From positions 744,001-808,000 of the forward strand of contig CAWKIA010000018.1 in the NCBI GenBank assembly GCA_963849635.1: DNA of 64,000 bases, in the 5' to 3' direction. Shown in pieces: positions 1 to 10,110 of this stretch. The notes below the pieces were generated by a model. That model had not been told where the DNA came from and searched no databases. It saw nothing but the letters and a program-made list of their open reading frames with translations. The position numbers and the translations under genes are program-made. Origin of the DNA: CAVRUD01 sp963849635 (lineage in GTDB: Bacteria > Chloroflexota > Chloroflexia > Thermomicrobiales > UBA6265). Position 1 is the stretch's first letter; every line of letters begins with the position of its first letter.

Positions 1-1
1 G

Positions 2-154
2 CTGGAGAGTATCGCCGCTCGCGATGTCCCGGGCGGGACCGCCCCTGGCCGAGTTGCGGCCGCTCTGGCGAACTCCAGGGAGACGGCGGCGCGGAATCTT
101 GAATGGCTCACGACTGAGCAGGCGACAAGGGAGCGACTGTTCGCGCGGCCGTAG
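2..154 (+). CDS. argH: C-terminal fragment of a probable argininosuccinate lyase
   Basis: The window opens inside a reading frame that ends at TAG 152-154. The last 50 residues read LESIAARDVPGGTAPGRV and continue with an Ala/Arg-rich helix. The pattern ARDVPGGTAP followed by a helix is typical of the C-terminus of argininosuccinate lyase, which splits argininosuccinate into arginine and fumarate in arginine synthesis. All catalytic parts lie outside the window, so the assignment rests on the tail only and another fumarase-superfamily member is possible. The acetyltransferase gene starts 34 bases downstream on the same strand and may be co-transcribed. Confidence 0.5.
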   Translation: MESIAARDVPGGTAPGRVAAALANSRETAARNLEWLTTEQATRERLFARP

Positions 155-188
155 GCAAGATCATGTCCGAACCAGGCAGGAGAAGTCG

Positions 189-707
189 GTGACCTCCGCG
201 CGACGAGAGACGCAACCGGTTCTCGACCGCATTCAGGTGCGCGCCGTGGAGACGCGGACGGATCTGAACGCGGTTCTCGCTCTTCGTCGCCAGGTGTTCA
301 AGATCGAGCTGGGGATGATCGGCGAGTCGGTCGAGGATGTCGATGACCGCCGCAGCGTGATCGCGCTGGCGCTGATCACGATGGAGTCCGGGGCTGTCCA
401 GGCGGTCGGGACGGGTCGTCTGACGTTTGGAGCGGGACGCAACGGTGAAGGCGTGCTGACCTGGGTGGCCACTGCGGCGGGTTACCGGCGTCTTGGTGTG
501 GGGGGGGCGGTCGTGCGCTTCCTACTGGACGCGGCTGATCAGGCGGGGTCGCCGCCGCTCATCCTTGCGGCGCAGGCGCCGGCGATCGAGTTCTATCGCC
601 GGTTGGGCTTTATTCCGAATGGGCAGCGGTACGTGGTGTCTGGCATCGATCACTTGCCGATGATTCGGCCTTCTTCAGCTATGTCACATGATGGTCCACG
701 CGGTTAG
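189..707 (+). CDS. GNAT-family N-acetyltransferase
   Basis: A 172-residue protein with the GNAT fold, which transfers acetyl from acetyl-CoA to an amine. The acetyl-CoA binding motif is visible as ATAAGYRRLGVGGAVVRFLL (around residues 97-116), followed by the C-terminal signature AIEFYRRLGF that packs on the cofactor. The GTG start at 189 is chosen because AGGAGA lies just upstream and because residues before it do not resemble the family; an upstream ATG at 24 in the same frame would overlap the argH-like tail. The substrate cannot be told. The N-terminal region (LRRQVFKIELGMI) resembles the family often annotated as predicted acetyltransferases with a homoserine-lactone-synthase-like start. 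Confidence 0.85.
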   Translation: MTSARRETQPVLDRIQVRAVETRTDLNAVLALRRQVFKIELGMIGESVEDVDDRRSVIALALITMESGAVQAVGTGRLTFGAGRNGEGVLTWVATAAGYRRLGVGGAVVRFLLDAADQAGSPPLILAAQAPAIEFYRRLGFIPNGQRYVVSGIDHLPMIRPSSAMSHDGPRG

Positions 708-850
708 TGTCCTCGATCCAGTCTTGGACCCGCACAAACTCCGGCATTGAAAGACGTGGCACGGATCGTGACAGTATCGAAACCACGCGTCGGCCATCGG
801 CCTACTTTGACACGCAAGGTTAACCAACTCCACATTGAACACGTCCAGGG

Positions 851-3800
851 TTGGGCGGGTCGGTGCGCCGCCAATCCAGGATCAACGATGCTCAGGAGCA
901 ACCATTGGGTCAGGAACTGATCGAGTCATCAACGTTTGTCCGGCCACGAAATGACGAGCCCGGCCCCGCAACGGTTGCTTCCGAGTCCGGGCAGGACTCG
1001 GCGTCCCCATCGGCGGCGGAAGACATCGCCCAGAGATTGGTGGAGTCGGGGCTCGGACGGATAACGGCAAACATTCCTCGGGCGACGTATCGCGTTCAGT
1101 TTCACCCCGGATTTACCTTCAAGGACGCTACCGCGATCGTCCCCTATCTGTCCGAGCTGGGCATTGGGGCTCTCTATGCGTCCCCAATCTTTCAGGCGCG
1201 GCCGGGGAGCACTCACGGCTACGACGTGATCGACTACGGATCGATCAACGCCGAACTCGGGGGCGAGGAGGACTTTGCTGAGCTTACGGCTGCCCTGCGC
1301 GAACACGACATGGGATTGGTACTGGACTTCGTGCCAAACCACATGGGGATCGGCGGGGAGAGCAATCATTGGTGGCTGGATGTCGTCGAAAATGGGCCAT
1401 GGTCGCCGCATGCCGCGGCATTCGACATCGACTGGGAGCCGATCCGGTCTGACCTGCGCAACAAGATCCTGATTCCGATCCTCGGGGATCACTATGGAGT
1501 CGTTTTGGAACAGGGTCGGCTGACCCTGCGGTTCGAGGCCAGCTCGGGCTCATTCTGGCTGGACTACTACGACAATCCGTTTCCAATCTCGCCCCAGACC
1601 TATCCGCTGATCCTGCGCCGGCGACTGGACGACCTGATTGCTGACTATCCGGCCGATGATCCCGATGTGCTGGAGTTGCAGAGCATTATCGGGTCGTTGG
1701 AGCGCCTGCCCGAGCGGAGCGAGGACGGAACCGATCCGGTTGCGATCCGGACTGGTGAGCAGATCGTGGCCAAGCGGCGGCTCGCCGATCTGGTGCGACG
1801 GTCTGAGCCGGTCGCGGCAGCCGTCACGAGGGCGGTCAGCGACCTGAATGGGACGGCGGGCGATCCTCGGTCGTTCGATGCGCTCGACCATCTGATCGAA
1901 AGGCAGGCGTTTCGGCTGGCGTTCTGGCGGGTCGCGGCCGAAGAGATCAACTACCGCCGTTTCTTCGCCATCAATGAACTGGCCGCGATCCGGCAGGAAG
2001 AACCGGAGGTCTTCGCTACGACCCACGAGTTGCTCCTCCGGCTGATAGGCGAAGGCACGGCAACCGGGGTCCGGATCGACCACCCCGATGGTCTTTGGGA
2101 TCCGGCGGGCTACTTCGCCGATCTTCAACGGGCAGCGCTGCTGGCGGGATTCCAGCGACAGTTTGACTCGGAGGCGCTCCATACCGTCGACGGCGCGCCG
2201 AGTCCGACCTGGGACGAGGTGCGGGAGGAGCTCCAGGCCCATATCGAAAGGGAGCCGGGTCCGGACGCACCGCTTCCGGTCTATCTGGTGATCGAGAAGA
2301 TCCTGGAGCACGGCGAAGAATTGCGGGCTGATTGGCCGGTGCACGGGACGACAGGGTACGAGTTTGCCAACGCCTCGACGGCCCTGTTCGTCGATCCAAC
2401 GGGCAGAAAGGCGTTCGATGACCTGTACGCGTCCTTCATCGGCGAGAAGGTCCGCTTCGCCGATATGGTCTACGCCTGCAAGTACCTCATCATGCGGGTG
2501 GCCCTGGCCAGTGAAGTCGCTGTATTGGCGACCGCGCTCGATCGCATTACCGAGCACACCCGGCGCTCACGCGACTTCACGCTCAACAACCTGCGCGACG
2601 CCCTGCGCGAGATCATTGCCTGCTTCCCGGTCTACCGGACCTATCTATCAGGATGCGAGTCTGGGTACAGCGGCGTGCCCGTGATGGCGGAACGAGACCG
2701 CCGGTACGTCGATCAGGCGATCAAGGAGGCGCGCAAGCGGACGCCCGCGCTCGACCCGACCGTGTTCGAGTTCATCCGAGCGGTGATCTTGCAGGAAGGA
2801 ATGGACGACCTCACTCCTACGCAGCGGGAGGAGCGGTGCCGGTTCGCGATGAAGTTCCAGCAGCTCACCGGTCCGGTCATGGCCAAGGGGTTGGAGGACA
2901 CCGCCTTCTACCGCTACAACCGGCTGACGGCCCTTAATGAAGTAGGAGGTGATCCGACGCAGTTCGGTTTAGCGGTCGCGCAATTCCACCGCCAGAACGT
3001 CGAGCGGGCGCGCCGGTGGCCGGGGACGATGCTGGCCTCTTCGACCCACGACACCAAGCGGTCGGAGGACGTTCGCGCCAGGATCGCGATTCTCTCGGAG
3101 ATTCCGGGCGAGTGGCGCAAGGCGATCAACCGGTGGGCGCGGCTGAATCGGAAGCACAAGACGCGGGTGGACGGCGTGCCGGCGCCGGACCGCAACGACG
3201 AGTACCTGTTTTACCAGACACTCCTCGGCACATGGCCGTTTGGCGCCGGGCGAGTGCCGGATGGAGCTTTTATCGAGCGCATCGAGGCGTACACGTTGAA
3301 GGCGCTGCGCGAAGGCCAAGTCCACACGAGTTGGATCAATCCCAACGACGACTATGAGGCAGCAACGTCGCAGTTTGTACGCGGAGCGCTCGACGGGTTC
3401 GCGGAGAATCCATTCCTGGATGACCTGGCGGCGCTGCAACCCCGGATTGCTCACTGTGGCGCGATCACGTCCTTGGCGATGCTCCTCCTCAAGTTGACCT
3501 CTCCGGGTGTGCCTGACCTCTATCAGGGAACAGAACTGTGGGATCTGAGCCTCGTCGACCCGGACAACCGCCGCCCGGTTGACTTTGGGCAACGTCGTCA
3601 ACTGCTCGCCGAGTTGGCGGCTGGCGCAGTGTCGAACGACGGCATCGTGACCGACATTTTGCAAGATCTGACAGACGGCGGGGCGAAGCTTTATGTCACG
3701 TCTAGAGCGCTGGCCTTCCGTGCCGAAAATCCCGATCTCTTCCACGACGGCGACTACGTCGCGCTCGAAGCGAGTGGCTCGAGGCGAGACCATGTGGTGG

Positions 3801-4087
3801 CGTTTGCCCGCCAAGGCGGCCCCGGGGGCCGGCAAATGGTGACTGTAGTGCCACGGCTCGTCCACAGCCTGCTGTCGGGGAGCGTCGTCATGCCGCTTGG
3901 CGACGCAATCTGGGGAGACACCACGCTGCAAATCCCCAACCACGCGACGTACCGGAACCTCTTCGATGGCTCGACGATTGTCACCGACGAGTCAGGCGCC
4001 ATCGCGGTTGCCGACATCTTGCGACGGTTTCCGGTAGCCCTCCTGGAACGGATTGATAGCCAGCCTGGCGAACAAGCACCGGGGTAA
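851..4087 (+). CDS. treY: Maltooligosyl trehalose synthase
   Basis: TreY isomerises the reducing end of maltodextrins to an alpha-1,1 linkage, giving maltooligosyl trehalose for TreZ. All four GH13 conserved regions are readable: DFVPNHMG near residue 160, GVRIDHPDGLWDP with the nucleophile Asp near 406, VIEKIL with the acid Glu near 480, and STHDTKRSEDVR near 730. The family-specific beginning IPRATYRVQFHPGFTF starts near residue 75, so the TTG at 851 gives an unusually long, low-complexity leader; GTG 863 is an alternative and the true start may be later. No frameshift is seen over more than 3 kb, unlike treZ. The gene lies 15 bases upstream of treZ and is almost certainly in the same operon. 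No treX debranching enzyme is visible here. Confidence 0.95.
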   Translation: MGGSVRRQSRINDAQEQPLGQELIESSTFVRPRNDEPGPATVASESGQDSASPSAAEDIAQRLVESGLGRITANIPRATYRVQFHPGFTFKDATAIVPYLSELGIGALYASPIFQARPGSTHGYDVIDYGSINAELGGEEDFAELTAALREHDMGLVLDFVPNHMGIGGESNHWWLDVVENGPWSPHAAAFDIDWEPIRSDLRNKILIPILGDHYGVVLEQGRLTLRFEASSGSFWLDYYDNPFPISPQTYPLILRRRLDDLIADYPADDPDVLELQSIIGSLERLPERSEDGTDPVAIRTGEQIVAKRRLADLVRRSEPVAAAVTRAVSDLNGTAGDPRSFDALDHLIERQAFRLAFWRVAAEEINYRRFFAINELAAIRQEEPEVFATTHELLLRLIGEGTATGVRIDHPDGLWDPAGYFADLQRAALLAGFQRQFDSEALHTVDGAPSPTWDEVREELQAHIEREPGPDAPLPVYLVIEKILEHGEELRADWPVHGTTGYEFANASTALFVDPTGRKAFDDLYASFIGEKVRFADMVYACKYLIMRVALASEVAVLATALDRITEHTRRSRDFTLNNLRDALREIIACFPVYRTYLSGCESGYSGVPVMAERDRRYVDQAIKEARKRTPALDPTVFEFIRAVILQEGMDDLTPTQREERCRFAMKFQQLTGPVMAKGLEDTAFYRYNRLTALNEVGGDPTQFGLAVAQFHRQNVERARRWPGTMLASSTHDTKRSEDVRARIAILSEIPGEWRKAINRWARLNRKHKTRVDGVPAPDRNDEYLFYQTLLGTWPFGAGRVPDGAFIERIEAYTLKALREGQVHTSWINPNDDYEAATSQFVRGALDGFAENPFLDDLAALQPRIAHCGAITSLAMLLLKLTSPGVPDLYQGTELWDLSLVDPDNRRPVDFGQRRQLLAELAAGAVSNDGIVTDILQDLTDGGAKLYVTSRALAFRAENPDLFHDGDYVALEASGSRRDHVVAFARQGGPGGRQMVTVVPRLVHSLLSGSVVMPLGDAIWGDTTLQIPNHATYRNLFDGSTIVTDESGAIAVADILRRFPVALLERIDSQPGEQAPG

Positions 4088-4102
4088 GCGCTTCTGGCGA
4101 CT

Positions 4103-6021
4103 ATGCGGGGGAAGACGGGACAGATGGATTCACCGACTGGGACGACTGCGGGCAAGGCTCGCCAACTTGGAGCGAACCTTGGCAATGGCGGCATCGTCTT
4201 TTCGACATGGGCGCCGAACGCTCAGAGCGTCGCTGTCGCATACACCAATGGGGACGGCTCGTGGACGGAGAGCGAGCCACTAGAGCGCCATGATGACGGT
4301 GTGCACACCGGGTTCATCGCGAAGGCAGGGGCGGGGACGCGGTATCGGTTCAAATTGGACGGTGGTGACGGCTATCCCGATCCCTGGTCCCGGTTCCAAC
4401 CCGACGGGCCCCACGGCCCTTCCGAGGTGATCGATCCCAGCGCGTATAAATGGACGGACGGTACGTGGGAAGGACTGACGCCGGCCGGACTGGTGATCTA
4501 CGAGTGTCACATAGGGACCTATACGCCGGAAGGCACCTACGCCGCTCTGACCGAGCAACTCCCAGAACTGAAGGCCCTGGGTATCACGGCACTGGAACTG
4601 ATGCCCGTAGCGCAATGTCCAGGGCGCTGGAACTGGGGATATGACGGGGTCGATCTCTATGCCCCCAGCAACGTCTATGGCCGGCCAGATGACTTGAAGC
4701 GCCTTATTGACGCGGCACACGCCCAGGGATTGGGCGTGCTCTTGGATGTGGTCTACAACCATCTCGGGCCGGATGGAAACTATCTGCGCGCCTTCGCGAC
4801 CGACTACTTTTCCGATCGGCACATGACGCCTTGGGGTGAGGGGATCAACTACGACGGCCCGAACAGTGAGCACGTACGCAACTTCGTGATCGCCAATGCC
4901 TGTTACTGGTTGTCGGAGTATCACTTCGACGGACTCCGACTCGACGCGACCGACATGATCCTGGACGATAGCCCCGTGCACATCGTGGAGGAGTTAGCGG
5001 CCGCCGCGCGGGCGAGCGTCGCTCCCCGCACCGGTCGTGATCATCGCCGAGGATGCCCGCAACGAGGTCCGCATGATCAGACCTCGCGAGCGCGGTGGCT
5101 ACGGCCTGGACGGGGTCTGGGCGGACGACTTTCACCATGAGAACCGCGTTTTCTTAACCGGGACGCGCGGCAACTACCTCGACAGTTACACCGGGTCCAC
5201 GACCGATCTGGCCCGGACCATCAACCGCGGGTTTCTGTTCGATGGCCAGGTCGCGAAGGCGACCGGCAAGCCACGCGGCACGACGGTCACCGATGAACCG
5301 GCCACCGCCTTCGTGCTGAACATCCAGAACCACGACCAGGTCGGCAACCGGGCGTACGGTGAACGGCTGCACCACGAGATCGACCTCGGCCGATTCCATG
5401 TCTCCACGGCGCTCCTGCTCTTCGCGCCCTACACGCCGTTGATCTTCATGGGGCAGGAGTTTGCCGCGTCGGCGTCGTTCATGTTCTTCACCGACCACAA
5501 CGACGAGCTGGGCAAGCTGGTCACCGAAGGACGGCGAGAGGAGTTCAAGGGCTTTCCCGCGTTCGCCGACCCGGAACGGCGGAAGGGCATCCCGGACCCG
5601 CAGTCTCCGGAAACATTCTTTCGCTCGAAGCTGAACCTCGAGGAACGGGAGATCCACGCCGGGACCTACGCTCTCTACCGCGAACTCCTGCGTCTCCGTC
5701 ATGAGGATCCGGTGCTCAAGGTGCAGGAGCGCACGCAGACCAGGGCGACCGAGGTTGGACCGCAGATCCTGGTTGTCGAGCGGTGGGATGGGGACCGGCG
5801 CCGAGTGCTGGTGGCCAACTATGGCCCGTCGGTAGGGATCACATTCGCCGATCAACCCGACCTGGCGAGACTCCTTGAATCCCAATGGGATCTGCTCTTC
5901 ACGTCCAGCGAACGGCGGTTTGGTGGGCGACGGGAGCCCCTGTGGGTTGGTTGTCAAGGGGCAGGATCGACAGATGGAGATGCCGGCGCGAACGGCGGCA
6001 GTCTTCGCCTGTTCGGACTAG
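4103..6021 (+). CDS. treZ: Maltooligosyl trehalose trehalohydrolase, reading frame interrupted twice
   Basis: TreZ releases trehalose from the TreY product. An N-terminal carbohydrate-binding segment (VFSTWAPNAQSVAV) precedes the GH13 barrel, whose regions appear as LDVVYNHLGPDG, GLRLDATDMI, IIAEDARNEV and NHDQVGNRAYG. The frame breaks at a CCCC run (5024-5027): removing one C joins AAARASVAP to APVVIIAEDARNE. It breaks again near 5927, where removing one G from GGTGGGC gives RRFGGDGSP and the family-typical end LVVKGQDRQMEMPARTAAVF, stopping at TAG 6019-6021. Both breaks are single-base excesses at short homopolymers and the protein is otherwise complete, so sequencing error is as likely as mutation. 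ATG 4124 is an alternative start. The gene ends six bases before the convergent Uma2 gene. Confidence 0.9.
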
Positions 6022-6027
6022 ATCGCG

Positions 6028-6577
6028 TCAGTCGAAGAGGCTATCGATGTCAATCGTCACGCCAGGCAGAGCGAACGGCTGAATGGAGCCGCCTATCTGC
6101 TCGAACGTTTCGTAGGAGCCGTCTTCCTGGCGGCGCCAGACAGTGAGCATGCGATCATACGGGTGGAGGCGCCAGATTTCGAGGTCGCCGCGACGCTGGT
6201 ACTCGGGGATCTTGGCGTCAACGTCGTAGTTGCCGGTCGAGGGAGACCAGACTTCAGCCACCAGCAAAGCCGGTCCGTCGTGTACCTCGAGAACATTTCG
6301 ATGCCCGACGAGTTCCGTCACCGTAGTTCGTGGGGATGACAAAGACATCCGGGATGTAGTAGGTCGACTCTTGTCTCCGCAGGCGCCCGGCATTATGGCG
6401 CACTCGGAAATCCCGGCAGTCAAGCTGTTTCGTCAGTTGGTCAGCAAGGCTAAGCGGCCCGATCGTTGTGATCCATGTCATCGTCGGTTTTTCTCGTAGC
6501 CGTCCGTGGTGAAGCTCCCAGTGACCCCCGGGATCTTCGAGGGCGATGGCATGGAAGGTACGTTCGGTCACCGGCAT
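6028..6577 (-). CDS. Uma2-family (DUF820) restriction-endonuclease-fold protein, frameshifted
   Basis: The N-terminal part (MPVTERTFHAIALEDPGGHW, then ELHHGRLREKP) and the C-terminal part (GPALLVAEVWSPSTGNYDVD, then AKIPEYQRRGDLEIWRLHP) are in different frames and join near 6320, after YYIPDVFVIPT. The order E-x-x-x-G, PDVxV, VxEVxSPST, KxxxYxxxG is the Uma2/DUF820 pattern, a PD-(D/E)xK fold common in cyanobacteria and Chloroflexota and of unclear physiological role. The start at 6577 follows GGAG at suitable spacing. The gene is convergent with treZ and lies behind a strong hairpin that should insulate it from the upstream hydroxylase gene. Confidence 0.75.
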
Positions 6578-6630
6578 CTGTTTCTCCGATCCGCTCGACA
6601 GCCCCTTTTGTATGTAGCTTGCGTCTTGAT

Positions 6631-6666
6631 GCAACTGGCCGCGCCCGATTGGGCGCGGCCAGTTGC
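6631..6666. terminator. Perfect 16-bp hairpin between the molybdenum hydroxylase and Uma2 genes
   Basis: Arms GCAACTGGCCGCGCCC (6631-6646) and its exact complement (6651-6666) flank a 4-base GATT loop. It sits 22 bases past the stop of the minus-strand molybdenum hydroxylase gene and upstream of the Uma2 start. No clear U-tract follows, but position and stability fit a terminator. Confidence 0.7.
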
Positions 6667-6688
6667 TTCAAGCTGTGGTCTCCGTCCT

Positions 6689-9045
6689 TTAGTCAGCGGC
6701 AGACGGGCTCGTTTCGGCGGAGGCGATTGCCCGCCAGACCTTCTCAGCCGTGGCGGGGATGTCGAGGTGGGTGATGCCCCAAGGTTCCAGGGCGTCGATG
6801 ACGGCGTTGGCTGTGGCGGGGGTCGAGCCGATGGTGGCTGCCTCGCCGATGCCCTTGGCGCCAAGCATGTTGATCGGGGTGCTGGTGGTTGTGTGGTGGG
6901 TCTCGAAAGTCGGGAAGAGCTGCGGCCCTGGGCATGGCGTAGTCGTTGAAGGTGCCTGTGAGAAGTTCACCGCTGCCGTCGTAGGTCAACTCTTCGACAA
7001 GGGCCTGGCCGATGCCCTGAGCGAGGCCACCGTGAACCTGCCCTGTCACCAGCAGCGGGGAGATGATCACGCCGCAGTCGTCGACTGAGACAAAACGTTT
7101 GAGTTCGACCCGGCCGGTTTCCGGAAAGACCTCGACAACGGCGATATGGGTGCCAAAAGGAAAGGTCTTAGCGTCAGGCCGGAAGAAATCGGTTGACTCC
7201 AAACCGGCGTCGATGTCGGCGGGAAGGCTCTCGCTGTACGCCAGATCGGCAATTTCGGCGAGCGCGACCCCGATCGGGCACGCCGCGTACCCGGAACTTG
7301 CCATCGCTGATCTCGATATCGTCGGCCGAGGCTTCGAGCATGTGCGCGGCGATGCGGCTCGCCTTGGTCCTGATCTTCTCCAGGGAGAGCATCAGGGCGG
7401 CGCCGCCGACGGCCAGTCCTCGGGATCCCATGGTGCCGTTGCCCTGGGGAGTGTTGGCGGTGTCGCCGTGATGGACGACGACCGACTCGAAGTCGGCGCC
7501 GATGTTGTCGGCGGCGAGCTGAGCAAAGGTCGTCTCCTGTCCCTGACCGTGGGGGAGATACCGGTGTAGATCGTGACCGCGCCACTCGGCTCGACCCGAA
7601 CCGTGGCGCTCTCGTACGGACCGAAGCCGCAAATCTCGACGTAGGATGCCAAACCGATACCCAGGTAGCGGCCCTGTTTGCGGGCCTCGGCCTGCTCGGC
7701 TCCGCAGCCCGGCGTAGTCGGCCATTTCGAGGGCTTTGTTCAGGGCCTTCTCGTATTCGCCGGTGTCGTACCGCTCGCCAGATGGTGTGTTGTACGGGAA
7801 TTGATCCGGCGGGATGAAGTTCTTGCGGCGAACCTCGACCGGATCAAAGCCTCCGGCGTCAGCAAGCAGGTCCATGGCCCGCTCGATGTAGTAGGCGGCC
7901 TCGGGGCGGCCTGCGCCTCGGTAGGCGCCATTGGCCATCGTGTTGGTGTAGACGCCAATGACCTGGTAGTCGAGCGCTGGAATCTCGTAGCAGCCGGTGC
8001 ACATGATCATCGTGGCCCAGGCCAGATCGAGGGCCTTGGGGTAGGCACCGGAATCGACGATCACCTGGGCGCGGAGACCGAGCAGCATTCCATCGGCATC
8101 GGAGGCGATCTCGATTTCGGCCCACTGGTTGCGGCCGTGGTTAGAAGCGAGGAAGTTCTCGCTGCGGGATTCGATCCACTTTGCCGGGCGCCTCAGGTCC
8201 CATGCGATGGCGGAGACGATCAGGTCTTCGGGATAGGTGCCGATCTTGGCGCCAAAGCCTCCACCGACTTCCGGGGCGATACAGCGGACCTGATTCTGGC
8301 TGAGGCCCAGGGCGGCGGCGATGTCGTTGCGGTTCCAGTGGGGCGCCTGGGTCGACGTCCAGACAGTCAGCCCGCGGGTGATTGGGTCCGGCGCGGCCAG
8401 GACCGCTCGCCCTTCCATCGCGGCGGGTGCGACCCGTGGCGAGCGGATCCGCGCTTTGGCGACGACCGCGGCATCCTTGAAGGCCGCGTCGATATCGCCG
8501 CGGACGGCGCTTTCGCGGACCGAGATGTTGTTCTTCACTTCATCATAGAGTTGAGGTGCGCCGTCCTTCATCGCCTCGTATGGATCGATGACGGCGGGCA
8601 GGGGCTCGGTATCAACCACAACCAATTCGGCGGCATCCTCGGCGACGTAGCGCGAGGTCGCGACGACCGCCGCGATGCCTTCGCCGATCCAGCGCACTTT
8701 GTCCGGGCTGAGCGGATGATTCACCGGAGTATTGATCTCGTCGACCGCTGGCTCGTTGGCGTGCTGGCCCGTCTCGCTCTCACCGCCCTCGCCGCGGGCG
8801 GTGGGCAGGCCCTTGAGGATGCGGCTGAGATCGGCGCCGGTGTAGACGGCGACGACGCCCGGCGTGGCCAGCGCCTCCGAGGCGTCGATGTTTGTGATCG
8901 TGGCATGGGCGTCGCGACTGCGCACAATGGCGACATGCAGCAGCCCGGCTAAATCCAGATCATCGACGTAGGTCGAGCTGCCGGTGATGAGCCGTGGATC
9001 TTCCTTACGCCGGACAGACGCGCCGACGAATTTGCTCAGAACCAT
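6689..9045 (-). CDS. Xanthine dehydrogenase/CoxL-family molybdopterin-binding subunit, multiply frameshifted
   Basis: Large Mo-cofactor subunit of the xanthine dehydrogenase/aerobic CO dehydrogenase family, about 785 residues when reconstructed, the usual length. Recognisable are the start VGASVRRKEDPRLITGSSTY, EVGGGFGAK, NGAYRGAGRPEAAYYIERAM, GQGQETTFAQLA, NTPQGNGTMGSR and the C-terminal NMLGAKGIGEA with FNDYAMPRA before it. The active-site loop reads AYRGAGR, not the AYxCSFR of true form I CO dehydrogenase, so a form II or other aldehyde/purine-type hydroxylase is likelier. The frame changes near 7740, 7580, 7290 and 6920, each explicable by one-base indels. Start 9045 has GGAGGAGAG upstream. 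The small Fe-S and FAD subunits that normally accompany it are absent here, so partners must be encoded elsewhere. Its upstream region is shared with the divergent ABC operon. Confidence 0.88.
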
Positions 9046-9316
9046 GCGTTCTCTCCTCCGCGATGAGTTTCGATTTCCGGGACTTCGTCGTAGCCCGGAC
9101 ACTCAGCTCGATACCTGTGTCTCCGCAATGTTCGGATATTCAGGCTGATTGACGCGAACGTCAACCGTGCGGTAGCTCGGCGGGCATTGCAGCTGGCCAC
9201 GACACAGGCTTCGTGACTTTGGCAATGCTGCCCTGAGTGCGGTAGTATCCCCGGCTCGCTGGAAATTGGTTTCGCGCCGTGTGATCGCGCTGGCCCTGTT
9301 GGGCAGGGGGAAGACC
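9046..9316. other. Divergent intergenic region between the hydroxylase and the ABC-2 operon
   Basis: About 270 bases that must hold both divergent promoters. Apart from the two ribosome sites at its ends I recognise no confident promoter boxes, operators or small genes. Confidence 0.5.
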
Positions 9317-10108
9317 GTGCGGTTGTACGTTGAGGTTGCCCGGAGTTCGTTCCGGCGTTACCTGGCCTACCGGAGCGCAACCCTGGCCGGGCTGTTCACG
9401 AACAGCGTCTTCGGAGCCTTGCTGGCGTCGGTCTACATCGCTCTCTTTCGGGATCGTGAGTCCGGTGCAACGGTCGCGGGGTTCGCCCTCACCGACCTGA
9501 TGACGTTCGTCTGGATATCGCAGTCCTTGATCGCAGTGGTCAGCTTGTGGGGCTGGTGGGACATCGCCCAGTCGATCCAATCCGGCGATGTCGTCTCTGA
9601 CTTCATGAAGCCGTTCAACTACTACGGTTACTGGGTCGCCAGGGATGTGGGCCGTGCCTCGGCTCAAGTGCTGCTGCGGGGGATCCCAACGCTGGTGATC
9701 GGAGCGGTTCTGTTCGACATGCGGCTACCAAACCACGGTTGGGACGGGCTTGCCTTCATTGTCAGCGTCGCGCTCGCGGTCGCTGTCTCGTTCGGCCTGC
9801 GGTTCATCCTCAATATCCTGGCCTTTTGGCTGATCGACATCATCGGAGTCAATGCGCTCTCGATAGCTGTAGTCAACCTCTTTTCCGGCATGCTGCTGCC
9901 CCTAGCATTTTTCCCATATTGGTTCGAGATCCTGGCAAATATCCTGCCATTCAGGGCGATAGTGATGAGTCCTGTCCAGGCCTACCTGGGTCAAGGAAAC
10001 GTAGCGATCATTCTCCTGGGCCAGGCCGCCTGGTTTGTCGCGTTGGTCGTGGGCGGCGTAGCCCTGCTGAACCTTGCCACAAAGCGTGTTGTGGTTCAGG
10101 GAGGGTAG
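9317..10108 (+). CDS. ABC-2 family transporter permease (DUF990 type), first subunit
   Basis: A 263-residue membrane protein with a cytoplasmic N-terminus (MRLYVEVARSSFRRYLAYRS) and about six hydrophobic helices, e.g. LADLMTFVWISQSLIAVVSL-like and FSGMLLPLAFFPYWFEIL segments. It matches the ABC2_membrane_6/DUF990 pattern of paired permeases that work with one ATPase as an exporter. GTG 9317 follows AGGGGGA at good spacing; an upstream GTG at 9266 lacks one. The gene stops three bases before the next permease, so translation is probably coupled. The substrate is unknown. Confidence 0.85.
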   Translation: MRLYVEVARSSFRRYLAYRSATLAGLFTNSVFGALLASVYIALFRDRESGATVAGFALTDLMTFVWISQSLIAVVSLWGWWDIAQSIQSGDVVSDFMKPFNYYGYWVARDVGRASAQVLLRGIPTLVIGAVLFDMRLPNHGWDGLAFIVSVALAVAVSFGLRFILNILAFWLIDIIGVNALSIAVVNLFSGMLLPLAFFPYWFEILANILPFRAIVMSPVQAYLGQGNVAIILLGQAAWFVALVVGGVALLNLATKRVVVQGG

Positions 10109-10110
10109 GC

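Noticed and set aside
7678..8952. 424-residue plus-strand frame over the molybdenum hydroxylase
   Set aside because: Antisense shadow; its composition (Gly/Asp-rich runs) mirrors the other strand.
6689..9045. Calling the hydroxylase a carbon monoxide dehydrogenase
   Set aside because: The active-site loop AYRGAGR lacks the form I CODH signature and the other subunits are missing.
9266..9316. Longer N-terminus for the first ABC-2 permease
   Set aside because: GTG 9317 has the better ribosome site and gives the normal family start.
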